This document shows positions 59,619 to 64,000 of a DNA stretch of 64,000 nt, in pieces (within the stretch, counting starts at the first letter, position 1; each line of letters opens with the position of its first letter). The stretch is from Rhynchospora pubera (lineage: Eukaryota; Streptophyta; Magnoliopsida; Poales; Cyperaceae), in NCBI GenBank assembly GCA_028095005.1, contig CM051459.1:18586699-18650698 (forward strand). Reading direction: 5' to 3'. The notes under the pieces are model-generated. The model saw nothing but the letters and a program-made list of their open reading frames with translations, searched no databases and was not told the origin of the DNA. Position numbers and translations under genes: made by a program.

Positions 59619-61189
59619 TGATAGGCGGGTTTCACATCGAAATATTCAACCCTTTTAGGCCTTAATTTCAATTAAATGCTTGTGTTTTAGTTAGATTTAA
59701 TGCAATTTAGGTTAGAAATATGGTACTGCTATTTGCCCTTGTCTAATTTCAGGTTCAGCGATGATTTGGAGCAAAATTGGGCCCAAGGCAGAGTTCAAGC
59801 GGAGCAAATCAGGGTCCAAGCGACTGGAGCAAAGGAGCAGGGTCAAACCAAACAAGTCCCTTGTTCTGGCGACCCGCCAGGATTTCAGACGACCCGCCAG
59901 GAATTCAGGCGACCCGCCAGGATTCCTGTCGACCCCGCCTGACATAAACCGACCTGCCCAATTTGGAGAGATATTTCTGGCAGAGCACTTTCTCTATTCT
60001 TGGACAAGCCAAACATGATCTCCACCTATGGGAACCGCCTTTGAGAGCTATTTAAACATAGGAAGAGCTCCAGAAAAGAAAAAAGGACAGTTTTACAAGC
60101 CAAATAGAGAGAATTCGAGAGAAGATAGCAGAAGTTTCTCCCAGCTGTCTCCTGTCGACCCGCCAGGATCTCTGGCGACCCGCCAGAAAACAGGCTGAGA
60201 GTTGTTTGCTGTTGTTTCTTGTTGTAAACTTTCTCTATTTTCTGTCTTTGATGTTTAGTTTGCTGAAACCTTTTATCTTTAAGTTTAGTATGACTTTTAG
60301 TGAGTAGTTTAGTTTAGGGGCAATTGTAGGGAACCATGACTTGGTAGATTAATGAAGTTTGATTTAGTTTTCTAATTTTTTCTAAGTTACTTTGCTTTAC
60401 TTGAGTTTATTTGCTGAAATTGTGAATTGAATTGAATTGATTTGAAGGTTTGCTCACTTGGTTAGGCCTGACCTCGTAGATTAAGCAAAAAGAACCCTAA
60501 TCTCAAAACAATTTCTATTCCCATACCATAGGATAGTTAGTATACCCAAAAGGTGAAACCGGAACTTAGCCGAGAGGTTTATTCCCTCCTAAGATCGAGA
60601 GATCTAGGATATCCTACCGAAAAGTTAAAGCAAACCCTAAGACTTAAGCCAAGAAACGAGAGTTGAAACTTAGGTTTTTAGGGAGGTTTAGAGGTTAAAA
60701 CTTAGTAATACCAAATCAAGAACGAGAGTTAGTATTTGGACCAGAGTTTAAGCCAAAAACCTGAACTTAGAGAACTTAGAAACCGATTAAACTGAGTTGT
60801 CGTACTTTTCTGGCGACCCGCCAGGAATTCAGGCGACCCGCCAGGTATCTGTCGACCCGCCAGGAATCCTGTCGACCCGCCAGGATAGTGCCTGGAAGTG
60901 GAACCCGATCAATTGACCCTAGTTTAAGTCCTTAATTCGAGTTTAGATCTTTACCTTAATTTTTAGAGTAATTTAGACATTAATTAGAATTTAGAATTAA
61001 TTCTTTTAGTTTAAATTTAATCCTTTTAATCAATTAATCAACTTTTTGACATGTTTACCCCTAGATCAATCTAACTAAATTACTTAAAGTCTATAGTTTA
61101 GAATAACCGTCCCTGTGGATTCGATCCTCAAGCTATATTGCATTAGATTAGATTGAGGTTTAATTTGACCCAGGTTTTACCTCCGATCA
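59619..61189 (+). repeat. Probable 5' LTR of the Athila-like element (about 1.57 kb)
   Basis: It starts TGATAGGCGG (inferred) and ends GATCA four bases before the primer binding site. A TATTTAAA box lies near 60049-60056. It contains three clusters of CTG(G/T)CGACCCGCCAG palindromes: 59867-59943 (four copies), 60153-60186 (two) and 60811-60884 (four). Confidence 0.65.
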
Positions 61190-61193
61190 AATT

Positions 61194-61211
61194 TGGCGCC
61201 GTTGCCGGGGA
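61194..61211 (+). promoter_or_regulatory. Primer binding site of the Athila-like element
   Basis: TGGCGCCGTTGCCGGGGA, complementary to the 3' end of plant Asp tRNA and identical to the site in the element at 27953-36887. Confidence 0.9.
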
Positions 61212-61286
61212 CGGTGACTAGATTTAAGTTTAGGTAATTAAGTTTTATTGATCTTTTGTCTTTTCCTCTTGTTTCTTTGTTTGTAG

Positions 61287-64000
61287 GAGTACACGCTGGC
61301 CGGAAAGAAGAAGTCTAAGCAACCTCTACCCGCAAGCGAGTGCAAATACTTTACGAGGAGCCAAGCCAAGAGCGACGAGACCCCCCGACCTTCCGCTTCG
61401 TTTGTTTCCCAAACCGTTCGTTTTCCGAGAGAACAAATAGAAGCCAAGGAGGTCACAACTTCGACTTCATCACCTATTTCGACTCCCTTGCTGGTTTACC
61501 AACGAGGAAGGCGAAATCCATCAGCTCAATTCACGAATCAACCACCAGGACCAATCCAGGCGACCCGCCAGGATTCAGGCGGGCCCGCCAGAAAAGATCC
61601 TGAGGAAGGTTCGAAAGACGCAGACGACGCGAAACCAATGGCAGACCTGAACGGGAACCCACCTGTTGGTCCAGAAGGAGACGGGCCGTTGATGGTAGAT
61701 CCAGCTGTGCTTCAACGAGCCCTTGATGATGCTAAGGAGGCGGCAAGGATTGCGGCGGAGAACCGACCTTTGAAGGAGATCGGAGCCCCAACCGCAAACA
61801 ATGTCCGACTTGGAGTCAACCCTCCCCAAGCTCGAAGGACTCGCGATCTATTCTTCAACCCATCTCTCATTGCCCTTATCCAACAGAACCAATTTAGTGG
61901 GAATCCAACGGAAGACGCGAACAAGCATTTGCAGCGATTCCTACGGAATTGCATCACTCTCAACCTTGAAGAAGTCGCTCCCGATATAATCCGGTTAACT
62001 CTTTTCCCTTTTTCTCTTAGAGACCAAGCGGAGGATTGGTTGAATAGTTTCAATAGTAACCCGTTTACTTGTTGGGATGATTTGGCCAAGGCCTTCTTGG
62101 AAAGGTTCTATCCTAGAATCAAAACCACATCGATCGTGAGGGAGATAATTGGATTTAAACAGGAAAGTGATGAAAATTTGTTTGAAGCTTGGGAACGCTT
62201 TAAAGATTTGTTGAGAATGTGTCCTCATCATGATATAGGCCAGGATAGATTAATTTGTAGTTTCTATGACGGTTTGAACCATCAAACTCGTCAAAGTGTC
62301 AATTCAACTGCAGGTGGGTCTCTTCTCGACCTAGGGTGTAGGGATGCAAAGGCACTAATCGAAAGCATGGCGAGCTCTCAAACCAATTGGTCGGTGAGAG
62401 AGAAGAATTCCAAAGGAGGGATGATAGAAGTGGACAAATCAACGCATTTACAAGCTCAACTGGACGCCTTGACCACAATGATGAAAGAAATGAAGACCAA
62501 ACCCGTGGAGGCAGTCCAGAAATGCCAATTCTGTGAGGAAGAAGGACATACAGCAAAGGCATGTTACTTGGTAGCAAGAGATGAGCCCGTAGCCGATGTT
62601 AATGCAATCATGGCGCCTCCGCCCTACGCGCCCCAGAATTACGTGTACCGAGACAAGAGAAACCATCCTGGATTATCTTATGGCAACCCAAGCGGGTGCG
62701 CGAATCCGGGGCAAGCTCAACCACCACCACAAAACAAGCCTAACAATAACGCTGCAGGTAATAACAATCAAGTTAGTTACTATCAGCAACATAGGAATTT
62801 GGTGGACAAGTTCATGGCAGATCAAACAGAGTGGAATCATACGGTCTTTGATGAAATGAAGCAAGTTCGCGAGTCCTTGCAATTCCTCATTCAACAAAGC
62901 AAATTGGCAACCCCTCAAAGCCAGGGAGCTTTAGCAAAGACCGGGATGTTTCCAAGCCAACCTGAAGTGAACCCCAGCGGAGAGGTCAAGAGTGTCACAC
63001 ATCGACTAAGGAGTGGAACGGAGTACGATGGGCCCAAGAATCCAGACGAATCGGTCTCAGGACTGATCCAGGCGGACCCGCCAGAAATCCTGGCGACCCG
63101 CCATGAAAATGCGCAGAATACAGAACCCTCGGGACAGTTTCTGGCGACCCGCCAGGATTCAGGCGGACCCGCCAGAAAAAGTCCTGAGGCTCAGAAAGGC
63201 AAGACCGAGGTTCCGATTCAGACCCGCTATGCCCCAGAAGTTCCATATCCTCAAAGGCTAGCCAAGGCAAAGGAAGAGAAGGAATATAGCAAGTTCATGG
63301 AGATAATGTCACAGATCCAAATCTCCATACCCTTCACCGACATGTTGACCAAAATGCCCTCCTATGCTAAGTTCCTAAAAGATATTTTAACAAACAAGAA
63401 AAAGCTAGAGGACGTTTGCATTGCTGTAACACATGAGAGCAAATCCGTATCAACCAAGAAACTTCCCCTGAAGTTGAAGGATCCAGGGAGATTCACGATT
63501 CCGTGCAAGATTGGGGAGGCAAACATCAAGCGCGCCTTGCTAGACTTAGGAGCGAGCGTGAGTCTCATGCCAGAATCCATTTTTAACAAGTTGGGTGTGG
63601 GAGAATTGAGGACGACTCGGATGACATTACAACTTGCAGATCGATCAACCCGTTTGCCTTTGGGAATTGTTGAAGACGTGCCGCTTCAAGTTGGAGATAT
63701 TGTGGTTCCGTGCGATTTCGTGATTGTAGACATGGAGGAAGACCCCGAGGTACCTATTATTCTTGGTAGACCATTTCTAGCAACTGCAGGTATTTTTATC
63801 AATTGTAGGAATGGAAAGATGCTCGTGAAGGTGGGAGACGAAACAGCCGAATTCGAAGTAGAGAAAGCAATGAAGCTGCCCAACCAAGTAGATACTTGTT
63901 GCATGGTGGATTTGCATGATGAAATGGTACAAGAAGAGTTCAATTCGGCGGTAACGAAAGCCTACACCTACCCCATCGACAACCAGGAGGAATGGGATGC
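61287..64000 (+). CDS. Gag-protease (start of gag-pol) of the Athila-like element, partial
   Basis: The frame is open from 61287 to the window end. The first ATG is 61638 (MADLNGNPPVG); 117 open codons before it start directly after an acceptor-like TTTCTTTGTTTGTAG, so gag may be translated from a spliced RNA or the ATG may be the true start. Features in order: gag core with LFPFSLRDQAEDWLNSF and LFEAWERFKDLLRMCPHH; zinc knuckle CQFCEEEGHTAKAC (62524-62565); a Gln/Asn-rich stretch; palindrome-encoded ATRQD/GGPARK repeats (63070-63180); then protease LLDLGASVSLMP (about 63538-63573) and IILGRPFL. The frame continues past protease at the edge. No stop or shift is seen in the visible part. Confidence 0.82.

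Larger units (their letters stand above)
59619..64000 (+). mobile_element. Athila-like Ty3/gypsy element, 5' part (runs off the window)
   Basis: The probable 5' LTR 59619-61189 is followed by an Asp-tRNA primer binding site, a leader and an open gag-protease frame to the window end. The left edge is inferred from where homology to the MITE at 38114-38300 breaks at a TG dinucleotide; the 3' LTR and target duplication are outside the window. The gag core (RLTLFPFSLRDQAEDWL, AWERFKDLLRMCPHH) resembles Athila-group gag. It lies where the first exons of gene E should be. Confidence 0.8.

Overview
This is nuclear DNA from a flowering plant, probably a eudicot. It is AT-rich, genes have GT-AG introns, and transposons of every major plant class interrupt it. 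I cannot name the species from sequence alone.

The backbone is a local cluster of five paralogous genes for large plant U-box/kinase proteins. Each encodes an N-terminal USP-like alpha/beta domain, a variable linker, a long coiled coil, a protein kinase domain with an HGD (non-RD) catalytic loop, and a C-terminal U-box on its own last exon. Splicing them by eye gives intact frames. Gene A (minus, 2201-7629, 769 aa) and gene B (plus, 12586-23205, 697 aa) are divergent. Gene C (plus, 42219-48296, 778 aa) converges on gene D (minus, 49427-54441, 821 aa). Gene E (minus, 55618 to 59342) is a tandem relative of D whose first three exons are not in the window. A and B share a 765-nt kinase exon; C, D and E share a 753-nt one. 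The only other cellular gene recognised is a small plant membrane protein gene (24058-24679, minus) with a frameshift in a pyrimidine-rich run. A tentative gene 5' end lies near 588-616.

Between and inside the genes lie: a Ty1/copia element (13704-19134) in intron 3 of gene B, with 162-bp LTRs and matching CAAGG target duplications; a non-autonomous Ty3/gypsy element (27953-36887) flanked by CTATT duplications, with Gag and protease but no reverse transcriptase; the 5' part of an Athila-like gypsy element (about 59619 to beyond 64000) abutting the broken end of gene E; an Au-like tRNA-derived SINE in intron 3 of gene D; a candidate 4-kb Helitron (37672-41671); several inverted-repeat or MITE-like elements; and minisatellite arrays.

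Two observations stand out. First, the gypsy element at 27953-36887 has a scrambled 3' end. A partial LTR joins a copy of the gag leader, which joins an inverted LTR, so both outer ends are the same U3 terminus, yet the whole unit is bounded by one 5-bp target duplication. Second, this element and the Athila-like one carry a related 15-17 nt palindrome (CTGGTCGACCCGACCAG and CTGGCGACCCGCCAG). It lies in closely spaced pairs or runs in the LTRs, leader and coding sequence, and one junction of the scrambled end falls inside it.
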